64,000 nt of DNA from Diphasiastrum complanatum (GCA_029204225.1 CM055097.1:71180252-71244251); one strand, 5' to 3'. Shown: positions 47,068 through 58,701, numbered from the stretch's first letter. A program made the numbers and translations. The notes: generated by a model not told the origin, from the letters alone.

Positions 47068-47726
47068 GCGCGCTCAAAAGCGATATTGCACTACCAGCGG
47101 TATCAGACTCGAGCGCACTGTGAGAGGGCGGAAGCTAGAACTGTGAAAGAGCGCGCTTGAGAGCGATATCGGGAGCTAAAAGCGAAAATTTGACCAAAAA
47201 AATGAAAATTTTGAGGACTTATATATACGAAATTTTTGCACGTGTGAAAAGACGGCGAAGACACGTGTCGTTAGATTATTGGGCCACGTGGAATGTCCGT
47301 ACTGACAATGATGACCCAATTATGAGGCCATGTGGGCTGAGACACGTGTGTGAATCCGTTCTCGACGCGTGTCATTCTCGCATGTGACAGATGTTAGATC
47401 AATCATTCTAGGTACGGCGCATTTATTTCGACCAATCACAAGTTGACATGTGTTCTTTCGCCACTCCTCCACACGTGCAATTTTTTTTTATAAATAGGTC
47501 TTTTTCAGCTCGGATTTTCATGCAGATTTACGGTTGCTTTGCAGGATATCGATTTCAAGCGCGCCGCTTGCTCTCATTACCCTTCGTTGACTATTTTGCG
47601 CTTGGATCCGATACTGCATCGTCCGGTATCGCATTCAAGCACGCTTCGCATCTATTTTCTTTTTTGCTATGTGTTCTTGCGTTCGGATCCGATACTCCAA
47701 CTTAAAATATATCTCTCGAGCGCGCG
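47068..47726. repeat. Recurring GRTATCGCNTTCAAGCGCGC leader motif
   Basis: Six clear occurrences, three on each side of the promoter: 47068-47088 (minus), 47099-47118 (plus), 47149-47172 (minus), 47545-47564 (plus), 47625-47644 (plus) and a weaker 47708-47726 (plus). Five of the six read in the sense of the transcript whose leader contains them. GCGC-rich words are otherwise rare in this AT-rich window. Confidence 0.6.
47217..47496. promoter_or_regulatory. Bidirectional promoter with five CACGTG boxes
   Basis: TATATATAAG on the minus strand (47218-47227) and TATAAATAGG on the plus strand (47489-47498) face away from each other. Between them are five CACGTG palindromes at 47239, 47262, 47285, 47343 and 47472 (G-box/ABRE core; several are ACACGTGT or CCACGTGG), plus a related GACGCGTGTC at 47364. 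In plants such boxes bind bZIP and bHLH factors, so co-regulation of the two flanking genes is implied but not shown. Confidence 0.65.
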
Positions 47727-47805
47727 TTGCCTTGACGTGCTTGCCTGACCTGCAGTTTGCGCTGAGAGCGATATTTGGTGCTTTAGTTCTGTTTTTTTGT
47801 TTAAA

Positions 47806-49287
47806 ATGTCTAATTTTGAATCTAGTTTGCTTTATTTTTTTAATGAATTTGGTATTACTGATAGGTTGGACTATTTCAAATTTCTTTTTTCTCCTTTTCT
47901 TTTTATTCTACCTTCTATATCTGAGAGCCCTAGTGTGGAGGCATTTTTTGAGATATATCTCAGATTTAAGTCCCTACTCAATACTCCGTTATTCAGATCT
48001 CCGAATAAGGACATGATTTATTATTAGGACCGGGTGGCACTCGACAAGCATATCTATAAAGCTAAACTTGACAGAATGTTGACCAAGTTACATAATGATT
48101 TCAAGTCTGTAGATGAGTGCCCAATTCATAATAAAAAAATGTAGATTTGTTGATTTTCAGTCTGCTTTTGTTTTTTTTCTTTTGTTAAATATTTTTGACG
48201 ATTCAGAGGAGATAGTTTTTTTATTGATACGAGTGTTAAATTAGATGATTGTTTTGATTTTGATCTTGTTCGAAATAGGGCTACTTTTATAGGCCCTAGA
48301 TCACCCACTACCCTTTCTCCTTCTGATAAATCTTTGATCACTTTGCCTACTTATAATATAGATAATAATTCCTTTTTGACAATATCGGATACATCGGATC
48401 TTTTTGACTTCACTGAAGCTGAGACTCTTTGCATTTTGAGCAAAGAGCTTGATGAATTTTCGGATATAATTGATTTTGATGCTGATGATCTTCTCCTTGG
48501 TGTTGACGATGTACATAATGATAAGTTTTATTCAAGAAAAGATTGCTTGAAAATGGCTGTGGAGGAAATGCGCAACAAAAAAGATGATCTACCTTATGAG
48601 GAGGAGTTTCTTAGAATCCAAAGTCAACCACAATCAACTGTCTATTCACCAACAATATTGACATTGAAAGGTGGACATAATATTGATGGAGAGACAGTAA
48701 TCAGGGAAGACAAAGCCGAATACGTAAGTTTTTGTCTCTTATCAAGTACTAATAGATTTGTTATGTCAGATTATATACTAGAGCTTACTTTGTTTTTTTA
48801 TCAGTTTAGAAAACGGTTTTTCTTGATGATTTTGCCATTCGTCGTGGAGGGCAAAGATCTTTTGCTGGAGAATTTTCAAGAGATCATACACTGGGGCACT
48901 ATCTGAAGTCCTTCAAGAATAATGAGATAAGTGTTGCCCATTCAAAGTTTCATCAACCTGGTGAAACTATGATTATAGCAATCAAGGCACTGTCTCATTT
49001 TTTTGGAGGACATAATTTCAATAAAGTGCATCAAATAATTTTCATAAAAAAAAACTATTGCGATTAAAATTTTAGGATATGGACCAGTGAATTCCATGCT
49101 CAGATCATCTCATTTTGTATTGTATGCTGCTTACGTTGATCTGAGTAAGCATGAAAACTATGAGCTATTGGATCCATACGAAAGAAGAAAATTGTTGCAT
49201 GATTCTAAGTTGCAACTTTCATTGGAAAAAAATATTGGAAGCAGATTAAATACTACCGAATTGTACTTTGTAGATATTTTTATTTAA
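47806..49287 (+). pseudogene. Unknown intron-containing gene, right member of a divergent pair
   Basis: I do not recognise the family. Exon 1 starts at 47806 (MSNFESSLLYFFNEFG; an ATG three codons earlier is also in frame), has one TAG at 48025 and continues in the same frame (VALDKHIYKAKLDRML) to about 48140. Exon 2 is 48207-48723 (acceptor GATTCAG, donor GTAAGT), acidic, with FDFTEAETLCILSKELDEF. Exon 3 from 48810 reads DDFAIRRGGQRSF, SRDHTLGHYLKSF and GETMIIAIKALSHFFGG. At a run of nine A (49045-49053) the frame shifts, and a further 79 codons (GYGPVNSMLRSSHF, LLDPYERRKLL) run to the stop at 49287. Phases agree at both introns (66 and 86 nt). About 440 residues originally; no known motif seen. 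Confidence 0.5.
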
Positions 49288-49299
49288 TATACAAAATTT

Positions 49300-49870
49300 T
49301 ATTGTGTGTCTATAGCCTATTGGCTTGTATAAATTTGCATGCTTTTTGAAATTTTTTTATAATCCGTCGATTTTGTATTATAACAAATTTGGATTCTTCT
49401 GTAAAACCATTGAAAAAGTTGCAGTATATAGCTATTTTTTTGTGCTAGTCCCGCCATGTTGTGTACTATTATGAAATGCCGCTCTTGCTTGCCAATGAGA
49501 TTTTCCCAATCCTTGCGATGATATATGCTAAGACTTCCATGTGCAAGTTCCCAGGCATGTGTGCAAATTCTATCCAGAGAGGTTCACTTGTGATCACAAC
49601 GAATTCCCATCAAGCACTTGAAACTTAGTAAAATCCTCTAAGATCAACATCATATGGTTCCACTCAAGAAAATCCGAACTCTTGAAGATACACTTTGCAT
49701 CTAGAATTGTACATATCCATCATCCATCGCCGACAATCCTATCATAATGAATCTAGTTGGATAGCCTTAGGCACCTCTAGTAGGAAATGTCTTAGAAGTG
49801 TCCTAGTAGGAAGCCATAGATCCGTCACGATAAGTTTGCCAAATCTGTCGATATCAACATCCATCACCCA
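49300..49870. other. Downstream DNA of the right divergent gene
   Basis: AT-rich 3' flank, no gene seen. The right limit of the divergent-gene module lies somewhere before the gag remnant that starts near 49880. Confidence 0.35.
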
Positions 49871-49879
49871 TCACCTAAG

Positions 49880-50620
49880 TGCATAGAATATTTGCTAGAT
49901 CACGATGGCAACAAGTGTAAATCAACCGCCTTCTTGAGTGGAGAAGAGGATTCCCCAAATCGATAACAACTCGGACACTGAAAAGTTAAGATTGTTCCCG
50001 ATGGTTCTACAAGGCAATGCGAACTACAAAGCACAGAGATCGAGTCATGGGAAACCATAGGAAAAGCTCTCACCAAAAGGTTTAAACCCTCCAAGCTCAC
50101 TCAAAGCATCCAATTGACTCAGATCACCACATCTCAAGGTAGAGGGTGTTGAAGATAAATCACCAAAAAGAGGCCATTAAATTATTCCTAGTCAGGTTAC
50201 CCAAGGCCATTAGAAGAGAATTGCAACCCGTAAACTCTTACACGACGCTAAAGGTCGCGATGGATGACACCATCCGAGTAGAAGATGAAGGGTCTGACCA
50301 GGATACCGATAATCACGAGAAAAAGTGGTAAGGGGCTGACTAAATATGGTGCCCTGTGTGTGCTCGACCAATATACCATCTGTACAAACCACCTGGACCT
50401 CCAAATTACACACCGAACTACACTGCCAATTCACCCGCGATGCATTTAGGACAATATCAACCTAGGCCTCTGGTTCTATAACCAGAGTCTTATTATCCAA
50501 GGCCAATCGCTCCCCACCCATTTCCACCACATCAGCCTTTTGTAGAGAGTCAACATATTGCCACATCGTCTCTCACCCAAGTTGATTCCGACTACATAGA
50601 CCCAGCGATGTATTATGTAA
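49880..50620 (+). pseudogene. Ty3/gypsy gag remnant
   Basis: The plus strand, across frames, reads KLRLFPMVLQGNA, then after a frameshift LVRLPKAIRRELQPVNSYTTL and AMDDTIRVEDEGSDQ. It is the same kind of gag as in element B (LSGLPKRIRRELK, AMDDAIREEDEDSDD), on the opposite strand. Proline-rich sequence follows to about 50620. No pol is attached. Confidence 0.65.
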
Positions 50621-50629
50621 AAAATACCG

Positions 50630-51870
50630 TATGTGTCTGCGCATCAAGTTGATCCATTTGCACATTACCAAAATTAGTAGTATTAGATGTGTCTAGACTC
50701 GTCTAGTATTACTGATTCTTTTGTCATCTACAGATACATAGTTGCTTCTGATCCAAATAGAGTTACATCCTATTTAACAACCATGTAAGGTCAATCTCAA
50801 ACATCATCCAGAGATAAGACCAAGAATATAACACCTTAGATATGTGTTTTCATTACGTCTCTATGACCAAGCAATTGATATCGTACCCTGGAGCCAAGTT
50901 TTGAGCTACCACCTGATGAATTATTAGTTTTGTGTCTAGATGACAACCCATATTTTTTTTATTTGAGTGAAAGTGATCTAAGACATATTTGTCTTGTTGC
51001 ATGCTACGTAAATGTTATACGTTATGACTTTGTTTTTTCTTTTGTAACACTGTACCTATGGCCTTGTGCCAAGTTCGATACTGGATTGCGAGAGTTTGGT
51101 TTAAGAGTGTCATGCAATTCCTTTCTATAGAGTTATCTGCTACAATTTTTCATTTTTCTCTTATTTCAAGTTTTGTCCTGTCAACTATGTCGTTTGTTGC
51201 TGCCTGTTTATTTGTTCTATTGTCATATGGTTTGGTGTGTTTTCTTTTGCAGCCGCACTATAGGTGATTTTTCATCAACAATTTTAGTCTACTTCTACAG
51301 TTGTAGTATCACATGAATTGTCATTGAGATATATCTCTACATCTTTACCAATGATTTCAACAACTTTCAATAGGAACAAAAAGAGCATCTTCAACAACAA
51401 ATGCTCAGTTTGGCAACAAAAGAGGCATCTTATCAGACTGCAACCATGATCTAGCAAAAGATCCATCTTCCCAACAAGCTGGAATATTTGCGACAACACC
51501 ACCACCGCCATAATCAATAAGCAGTTGGTTTTATGTAAGCACTACAATATCCATGGCCATCAAATCATCAATAAAGTGGCAGCTTGTACCAGTGAAGGGC
51601 TCTCGAGTCACATCAAAGGAAAAATCTATGTGCAAATCGACGCAGACGACCAGTGTTCTTACCAACGCCAACAACAATGCTGCATTGGAAAAATGTACAT
51701 TGAGCAGTGGTTGCCCATACTACTGATGTTGTACATCATCCATTTGATCATCTGTGGAGGCCACAAGAAGCACAAGTCGTCAATGACCAAAATCCCATAG
51801 GCCTACGCAAACTGAAGAAATCTCACATCAATAAGAGATTGAAGTTACGGGCGCACAACCTCAATGGCAA
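50630..51870. other. No gene identified
   Basis: Only short frames. CKHYNIHGHQI at about 51534 recalls half of a zinc knuckle but lacks the second Cys spacing, so I do not call it. Confidence 0.35.
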
Positions 51871-51878
51871 AACGATTT

Positions 51879-53383
51879 TCAAAGGTGAGCAATGATGATT
51901 CCGTGGAGAATTGTACACAAAGCATTGGTTATAGTGATCTTTGTGAAAAATCGGTTCTCCCTTGCATTCTTGAACTTGATAAAGACATAATACACTTCAT
52001 CCTTGATCTTTAGTAGATAGATCCAACAAAATCTACTAAAATCATCAATGAATGTTACATACATCTTAACTCCACTATTGATAATTGTACTAAATCCATG
52101 AATATCCAAATGTCCAAGTTGAAAAGGCTTTGTAGATTTAGATATAGATCTAGTATAAGGTAGTCTATGTGACTTAGACAAAGCACAAGACTCACAAACA
52201 TGTTTGATGCCACTTAAGGAACTTGGAAGACCTATCACAATCTTCTTCCTAGCCATTACCTCCAATGACTTGAAGTTGAGGTGTCCCATCCTTTTATACC
52301 AAACCTCTTGAATAAGTATTTGCTCCCTTGCAACATATCCAACTTGGTTAGCAATAACACAAGCTTCTAGTTTGAACAACTTCCCTTGCCTTTTACCTTT
52401 TCCAATCAAGACATCCTTCCTTTTGATCAAGCAAGCATCTCCATCAGGCTCCACCTTGAGGCCTTTACTAAGCATTTGACTCACACTAAGCGAATTCTTG
52501 GTAATAGATGGAATAAACAAGACATCATCCAAATGAACATTCCTATTTGTAGAGGAAATAGGAATTGTGCCAATCCCTTTGATTGCACACTCACCATCAT
52601 TGGTCGTGTAGATCACCCTCTTGTCATCTCCATATGCCAACAAAGAAGTGTACTCTTTTGTGAAAGGTCATGTGTGAACTTGCTCCACTATCAATCCACC
52701 AAGGATCTAGATCTCCATCATTAGCAAGCATACATGAAGACATCACTAAAGCATCATCATTTGCATAGTAAACATCCAAACCATCCTCATCAAGAGTAAG
52801 ATTACTTTGCTTGTCTCCTTGATCTCTCTTCTTCTTGTAGCAATCACTTGCAAAGTGTCCTTTGATGCCACAATCGCACTTGAGCTTTGATCTATCCTTC
52901 TTTTTGCCACTTGAAGAAGCATTCACTTGATCTTGCCCTTTAGACCACTTACTTTTGGTTTTGCCCTTGAATTTGCCCTTTGTGAAGATAGCATCCTCTT
53001 GAAGTATCGATGTAGATCCACTTCTTGCTTGAAGCCTATATTCCTCATTGATCAAGATCTCTTGAAGATCCATCAAAATTGGCAAAGTCTTTTGAATAGC
53101 AATACTTTGAACAATGTTAGCATGAGCATCCAACAAGCCATTAAGAATCACTTGAATAAACTCTCCTTCCTTAATGCTCTCATCATTGGTAATTCATTTT
53201 TGTCATGTGTAGAGTCTTCTTGGCCCTCTTGTCATACCTCATTTGATCTTGTTGTGTTGCTGGTCTCTCCTCCAAACCTACAACAATATCCAAAACATCA
53301 TTCATCTCAAGAAGTGACTCCATCCTCACTTTCCACAATGAATAGTTGCCTGAGGTAAGCCTATCATTGACTTTCAACATGAC
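51879..53383 (-). pseudogene. Ty1/copia E gag-protease-integrase, 3'-truncated
   Basis: Minus strand: gag begins near 53380 (MLKVNDRLTSGNYSLWKVRM, the usual plant copia gag start). It continues with IILNGLL-type gag sequence (53151 onward), a defective knuckle CDCGIKGHFASDC (one residue missing between the first two Cys), protease DSGASSHM (about 52670-52690) and NSLSVSQML. Integrase follows with the zinc region CESCALSKSH, the first D in HLDIHGF and TFIDDFSRFCWIYLL. Sequence stops being recognisable near 51880, before the second catalytic Asp, so RT and RNase H are absent. It lies inside chromovirus C and is related to copia G. Confidence 0.9.
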
Positions 53384-53389
53384 TCCAAT

Positions 53390-54710
53390 TGAGGCTCCGG
53401 TGAATTCTCTTCACACTGTCCATTTTACCAATTAACTTCCACAAGAGTAAATCAACTACTCAAGTTAATTGCTCGTGATTTAGAAATCTTAAATGTCTAG
53501 GTGAAGAATTCAATTATACTAGTATAACACCACATTTAGATCCCTATCCAAATCATTTTAAAGTTAACTAATAGATCTATCAACAGATTTGTTAACTCTG
53601 CAAGTAATTGTCAAACACAATACTTGATCATATGTCTATGTTCAACGACTAGGTTAAGTGCACCAGATAACCTTAGTAACCAGGAATACATAATAGATCC
53701 AAACAAGATTAATCATGCACATCCCATTACATAAACACATATGTCATTATCTGGCAGATTCCTCTAAAATCCGCATATGCTATTCACATAGCTCACTGAG
53801 AATCTTGTAACTCAGCTACAGAAGATTCTATTTCTCTCGAGTAAATAGCATATCTGGGAAATCTCTAAAGTGAATAATTCCACATCACAGGTTTTCCAAC
53901 CATCATACTTTTACCAACAAAATTCCTTCAATCAATCAACCTACTTCAGATCTTAGTGGACTCATACAGACATCTTTGGACATAAGATTAAGATTAAAGC
54001 TTTATTCCACTGATCCAATCCATAACTAAATGGTATTTGGTAGCCACTCAGTGAACCTTAATCTTTACCGCTACTTCCCATATTCATGAATATCACATAG
54101 CTCAAAACTCCCATAAGTACTCTAGTTCCAGATTATTCAAAACAATCACTAGAGATTTTCTCTATTCCACTGGATAGTTCTACCATTGCACACAAACTGG
54201 ATTTCACAAAAGAAATCTATGCAACTGATTGATCCCATGAAAGTCTTATTCCTATCATTTCCCCCCCCCCCCCTTTAAAAGAAATTCCATAATTTTGATT
54301 AAAAGGTTTTCAGGAGACAACGTATAAGATATCGAAGATTTGAAAAAGTCAGTAATGAGTATCCAATACTATTACAAACCGGACTTTTTTTCTTTTTCTT
54401 TTTTTTTTCTGAAAATCATAAAATATCTTATTCCAAGTGATAGAAACATTACTCTCAATAATCAACTATCAAATAGAGATAATAATTTGGGCTCATGAAG
54501 TCTAAATTCCACTTAATCAGTTGAAAACATCAATTGATTCTGAGCTATATTCACAAACTGAAATGGAAGTATGAATTCATATAACTTTAACAGTCCATCA
54601 AAACCTAGTTCCACACTGAAAGGAATTATATGAATCTCAATCCAATTGTCTCGTATTTAAGAGATTTCTAGAAAGTAGAGGTTTAAATTAAAAGAGAAAT
54701 AGCTTTTAAG
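53390..54710. other. AT-rich gene-free stretch
   Basis: No gene seen. It contains a poly-C run (about 54259-54273) and a T-rich run (about 54386-54410). Confidence 0.4.
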
Positions 54711-54719
54711 GGTTTTCGA

Positions 54720-55230
54720 TTTGAAATTTATGAGATACTATTGAGGGATCCGAATCTATATCTCATAACCTTTCCAAATACCCTAAACAAGTTTAACCAA
54801 TGGTTTTGATTGTTAGCATTACCAATAATGTAAATACTAACCACTGGTCTACAGATTATTCTCGCACAAGAATTTCCCTTTGAAATCACCGATGTCCCAT
54901 ACCAACAATTTTCTCTCCAAGAAAATTCTTTGCTTTTAGATATGCTCAACAGAACATCAAAAAGATTATCTGACCATCCTATAACCAAATATAGGATCCG
55001 ATCTTCAACCATTTCCAAAAAATACTTCCAACCATTAAATTCTCCATTTCCTTAAGTCTTTTCCCGGTAGATGACAATATCATCAAAGAATACCACTAGG
55101 CATTGACCCTGGTATGGACGAGAAATCTCATTCATAAACAATTGAAATAACCCAAGCGTATTCATCTAAAACCAAAAGGAGCCATTAAGAATTCAAAATG
55201 CTGAAGTATATACCAATAGATATCCAATAT
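54720..55230 (-). pseudogene. Ty3/gypsy RT remnant, probably of chromovirus C
   Basis: On the minus strand HFEFLMAPFGF (about 55150-55210) corresponds to the RT motif HYEFLVLPFG. After a gap, FMNEISRPYQGQC then VVFFDDIVIY (about 55065-55100) is the palm with the FxDD catalytic pair. Position and orientation agree with chromovirus C, whose 5' LTR is at 58075. Stops and shifts are too frequent for a frame. Confidence 0.6.
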
Positions 55231-55459
55231 CTATATCCGAAATGGTACAAGGAATTCAATTCCTTCAAGAAGATCTTTAACCGCATTATCCGATAATCCA
55301 AATCTAAAAACTCTATCTGGATTTCCATTACGAGATGTGCACATATCTATTCCACCAAGTACTGGAGTACCCCCATATTTGTTCCTAATGGATCCCAATA
55401 ATCCATTAACAAAATTGTGATTTAACAAGAATCTGCACATGGCTTTACTGTCACATAAA

Positions 55460-58060
55460 CAACTATCATTCCCAAATCCCTAGCATCTGAGAGTTCCAAC
55501 TCTTAGGAATAAGTCTCTTTACAGTACAAATGCAAACCAAGTATCATTTCTCGTTCCAAAGTCACAATTTCCAATAACAAATAGGGTCAACTCATGATCC
55601 TATAGATATTTAGAATAAATTCAACTTAATGAACTCAATAAATCGGTGCTATGCAATTTTCTTACAAGGATTATTAACCAATCCCAACTACATAACACAA
55701 TCACATTTACCTATTCAGATGTCTCATTTTCTTGCTCCCTTAGATTTTATGGTCACCCAAAAATTTTCATTAGCGAAGGCCCTCCAAAAACTCCTCTGAC
55801 ACAAGTAAATGCTAGGTTGCTACCCATATGACTACACTAGCTTAAGTATTACTTCGTTAAAGTTGCCTGAAATTATTGAAAAATCAATAAAATTTGGATC
55901 CAAGTACTCCTATACGATATTCGATACACTTAAGATTTATCGAATATAGAGTTACCTCCAAATATTAAGACCTTCATTCCATTTATTCACTCTAACATTT
56001 ATTCACTCAAGTTCGAGCCTTCCATTGGAAACCAAGAAGCATTTATTCACTCTAACAAGTATCTCAAAAGCTTTAGTTTTTCCAATCATAAAGATCAAAA
56101 TCCTTTAAGATAAGCCTTTCGGTGTGCCACCGAGTCCAAAAGGAAGAACCAGAAAAAACCATTAACTCACCTTAGTGGGAGCAATCTTATTCCAGAGTTA
56201 AATTGCTAGCTAGTACCAGGAAATCTAATTTCCACTTACTGGGCACTTGCTTGGAGAAAATTACCATGAAGAACGGTTCATGGATCCAATCCTAAATCCA
56301 TGGATCCAATCACATAGACATAGCGATTAGGATATATAAAATTATTCTCCAAAAGTTCTCCCGGTTAAGGTCAGGAGAATAGGTAATTTCATTCTCAACT
56401 GTCGATTTAGGTAGATTCACAAAAACCCCTTCCCGAATCGACCAAAGCTTTAAATAAAACAAAATTTTTGCAAAGGCTTTTTAAAAAATCGGCTATGTAA
56501 CTAAAAAACCGTTATGAATATCCACACATTCACTCAAATGCACCAATCCCATATGAAAAAACTATGACATCAAAACAATGACACTCACTAAGAGACATGC
56601 AAGCACCAAAAAAGAGTAAGGCCCACCATGCATCCCATTCATTTTTGGGAAATAGAAGAAATAATAAAACTTCATGCATGATTAGATTAGGGCCCCCTCC
56701 CAATCAAACCCTAAAAGATCCTTTAGCTACCATGGCCGCCAGAAGGCTTCTCAGCTGCACCTACTGCACCAAGCAATGGATTCAGCAAATAGGGAATCGA
56801 ATCAGGAGTTAGCAGCCATGGATGACCAGGTCACCCCATCCCTGCACTCGCGTCTCTTCTCCCACGGTTAATAGCAACAGATCAGAAAACCCCTCATCTT
56901 TCTTCCTCACAGCCGCTCATCCTTCTGAATCCAGAAGTGTGCTAAAATCGCGACCACCAACATGAGTAAAAGAGAGAGATCAAGCAGAAACAGGGAAAGA
57001 AATCACGCCATGCAGTAACCTTCCAGCTGACTCCAATCCCACGAATCAACAATTAACAAGGAGCACATTACCCACAGCCAGCCATCATTGGAAAATCACA
57101 TTTCATGGCTACCACAAGTCTTCACAGAGCGAGTTCAGAGGATCATCACATAGCACTCCACCTGCGGCCTTCACTGGAAAACTATTTTTGTTTCCAGGCA
57201 AATCAAATCAACGATTGCTTCACGACTGATCCAACCATCAGGTTCAAAACACTGCCTGGGATCTACAACCGTTTTTCAAGAATCCAATTGGTATTTGATT
57301 CATCACAAAGGCAGAAGCATGGAAACTCACTGGTCAAAACCCAACACCGTCACTCTGTGGCATCTGGTAGAGAGCATCTACTGCAGGGTTTCCTCTATTC
57401 AGAGGCAGCGAGCAACAATCCAAGAAAGGCTTCACAGGGGTTCTACTGCATATTCATTTAAACTGCTCCAAACAATTATGATTCACTAACATTTAGCATC
57501 TTTAATATTGTTTCTACATAGAGTTGTTTAAATCCAAACATATGCAGTTCTACTACTGCTTACTAGCCTTCTGTTGCAATTTAGCAAAACTAAATAGCAT
57601 CATATCCAATTTCTGTCCATCAATAAGCATGCTAACAAGAGGATCAAAAAAGCTTCAAAACCTCACATGCAACTGCTAGAATCCAATGTCATACTTTCAA
57701 TTCATTTTACAAAACAAATTGATTCAAAATCAATCTGTCAATGAATAAAAGGTTACATAACCATATTTCGGACAATTGGAACTCATGCATATTATTCAGC
57801 TAGCAGAATTGCTATAAAGCAAGCAGTCAAGATCCAACAAAGCAGATCCATAAGAGCAATTGGAAGATTTCTCAAGAAACAGGGAATTACAAATAAATTC
57901 AAATTAATTTTCAGCATCTTTAACAAAATCACACACGTAAAAGTGCACTTTACCAATTTCGAAAAACATGCTCAAACCGGAATCTTTGAATTCACTCCCC
58001 TTAGAAAATTAGCATTCACAACTTCCAATTTGGTTTAGACCTTGTCTCCATCCCATCGTC
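55460..58060. other. Unrecognised interior of chromovirus C
   Basis: This lies between the RT remnant and the primer site, where gag and protease should be, yet I recognise neither. The plus frame at 57105-57461 (118 codons) has no motif. A phrase is duplicated near 55990 and 56040 (CATTTATTCACTCTAACA). Either gag has decayed beyond recognition or other DNA has replaced it. Confidence 0.35.
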
Positions 58061-58062
58061 GG

Positions 58063-58074
58063 GCTCTGATACCA
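58063..58074 (-). other. Primer binding site of chromovirus C (tRNA-iMet)
   Basis: TGGTATCAGAGC on the minus strand, directly touching the LTR end at 58075. It is the exact 12-base site complementary to the initiator methionine tRNA used by many plant LTR elements. Confidence 0.95.
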
Positions 58075-58563
58075 TGTAAAGACCACTAGAGAAAACTCCT
58101 AAGATGAGGATAGGAAAACACAAGAGAGACTATGGAGCAAAGCCACTCAACCAATCCTAGATCCCTCCTGAAGAATCCTCCTAGATCTAGCCCCCAAGCC
58201 ATGCCATGTGATAGCAAAAGGAGAAGAGCTCAACAGGTAACCTAGACCAAAGTCGTCGATGAGATTAATTCTACCTCAATATATAGAAAGTAGGATTTTG
58301 TGCATGAACCCATGTAGTCCCCATGCAGGTCAACTATAAATAGATCACAGATCTTCATGCATACCTCCTGCCTATAACAGGCACACGTACATGCACTACT
58401 CCATATGTCTCAATTAGAGTGTCTAGGTCCTCTCAAGGTCATTAGTCACCAACAGGCCTCGATGTGGAATAAAATCTAGGCGTGACCAATAATCTTGAAC
58501 ACTGGAGGGTCGGTCTACCATATTAGGACTATTCCATGTCCTTAGCGGAATATGGCCATAACA
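58075..58563 (-). repeat. 5' LTR of chromovirus C
   Basis: 489 bp, TGTTATGG...CTTTACA on the minus strand, uninterrupted. It includes the unoccupied insertion site of element B: GATAGCAAAAGGAGAAGAGC at 58209-58228. Confidence 0.95.
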
Positions 58564-58631
58564 TTCCAGGCCGACCCGTCTGCCTCAAGGACTGTGCATA
58601 TCTTTGATTGGATACTGCTGATTGAAGCCAT
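58564..58631 (-). pseudogene. Start of copia D gag
   Basis: It begins at 58631 with MASISSIQSKICTVLEADGS, 60 bases after the primer site, and runs into chromovirus C at 58564. The next codons continue at 39667 in the same frame once the duplicated TTCCA is counted once. That shows one gag split by the 18.9-kb insertion. Confidence 0.85.
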
Positions 58632-58690
58632 AGTTTGTGTAACCAGGCTCTATAAACCTGGTGCTCTGATCTTCGGATTAGCTAGGCTCT

Positions 58691-58700
58691 GCTTATACCA
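58691..58700 (-). other. Primer binding site of copia D
   Basis: TGGTATAAGC on the minus strand, one base after the LTR end CACATCA at 58702, continuing AGAGCC. A form of TGGTATCAGAGC with a small change. Confidence 0.7.
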
Positions 58701-58701
58701 C

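Larger units (their letters stand above)
39668..58563 (-). mobile_element. Chromovirus C insertion (Ty3/gypsy), carrying later insertions
   Basis: The termini are TGTAAAG at 39668 and CCATAACA at 58563, which on the minus strand read TGTTATGG...CTTTACA. Flanking bases are TTCCA on both sides (39663-39667 and 58564-58568), a perfect 5-bp target duplication inside the gag of copia D. The 5' LTR is at the right with the initiator-Met primer site beside it; the interrupted 3' LTR is at the left. The family identity comes from the better-preserved 3' end at 14797-15145, which has a chromodomain. Its own pol is nearly gone (RT remnant near 55000-55230). The interior holds element B (inside the 3' LTR), a divergent gene pair, a gag remnant and copia E. 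Confidence 0.9.

Noticed and set aside
47040-47500. Geminivirus- or nanovirus-like origin between divergent genes
   Set aside because: There is no stem-loop with a conserved TAATATTAC nonamer, no Rep motifs in the flanking frames, and both genes have introns.
46079-49287. Identification of the divergent genes as a caulimovirid movement or coat protein
   Set aside because: I could not match any defined motif of those families, and spliced exons argue against it.
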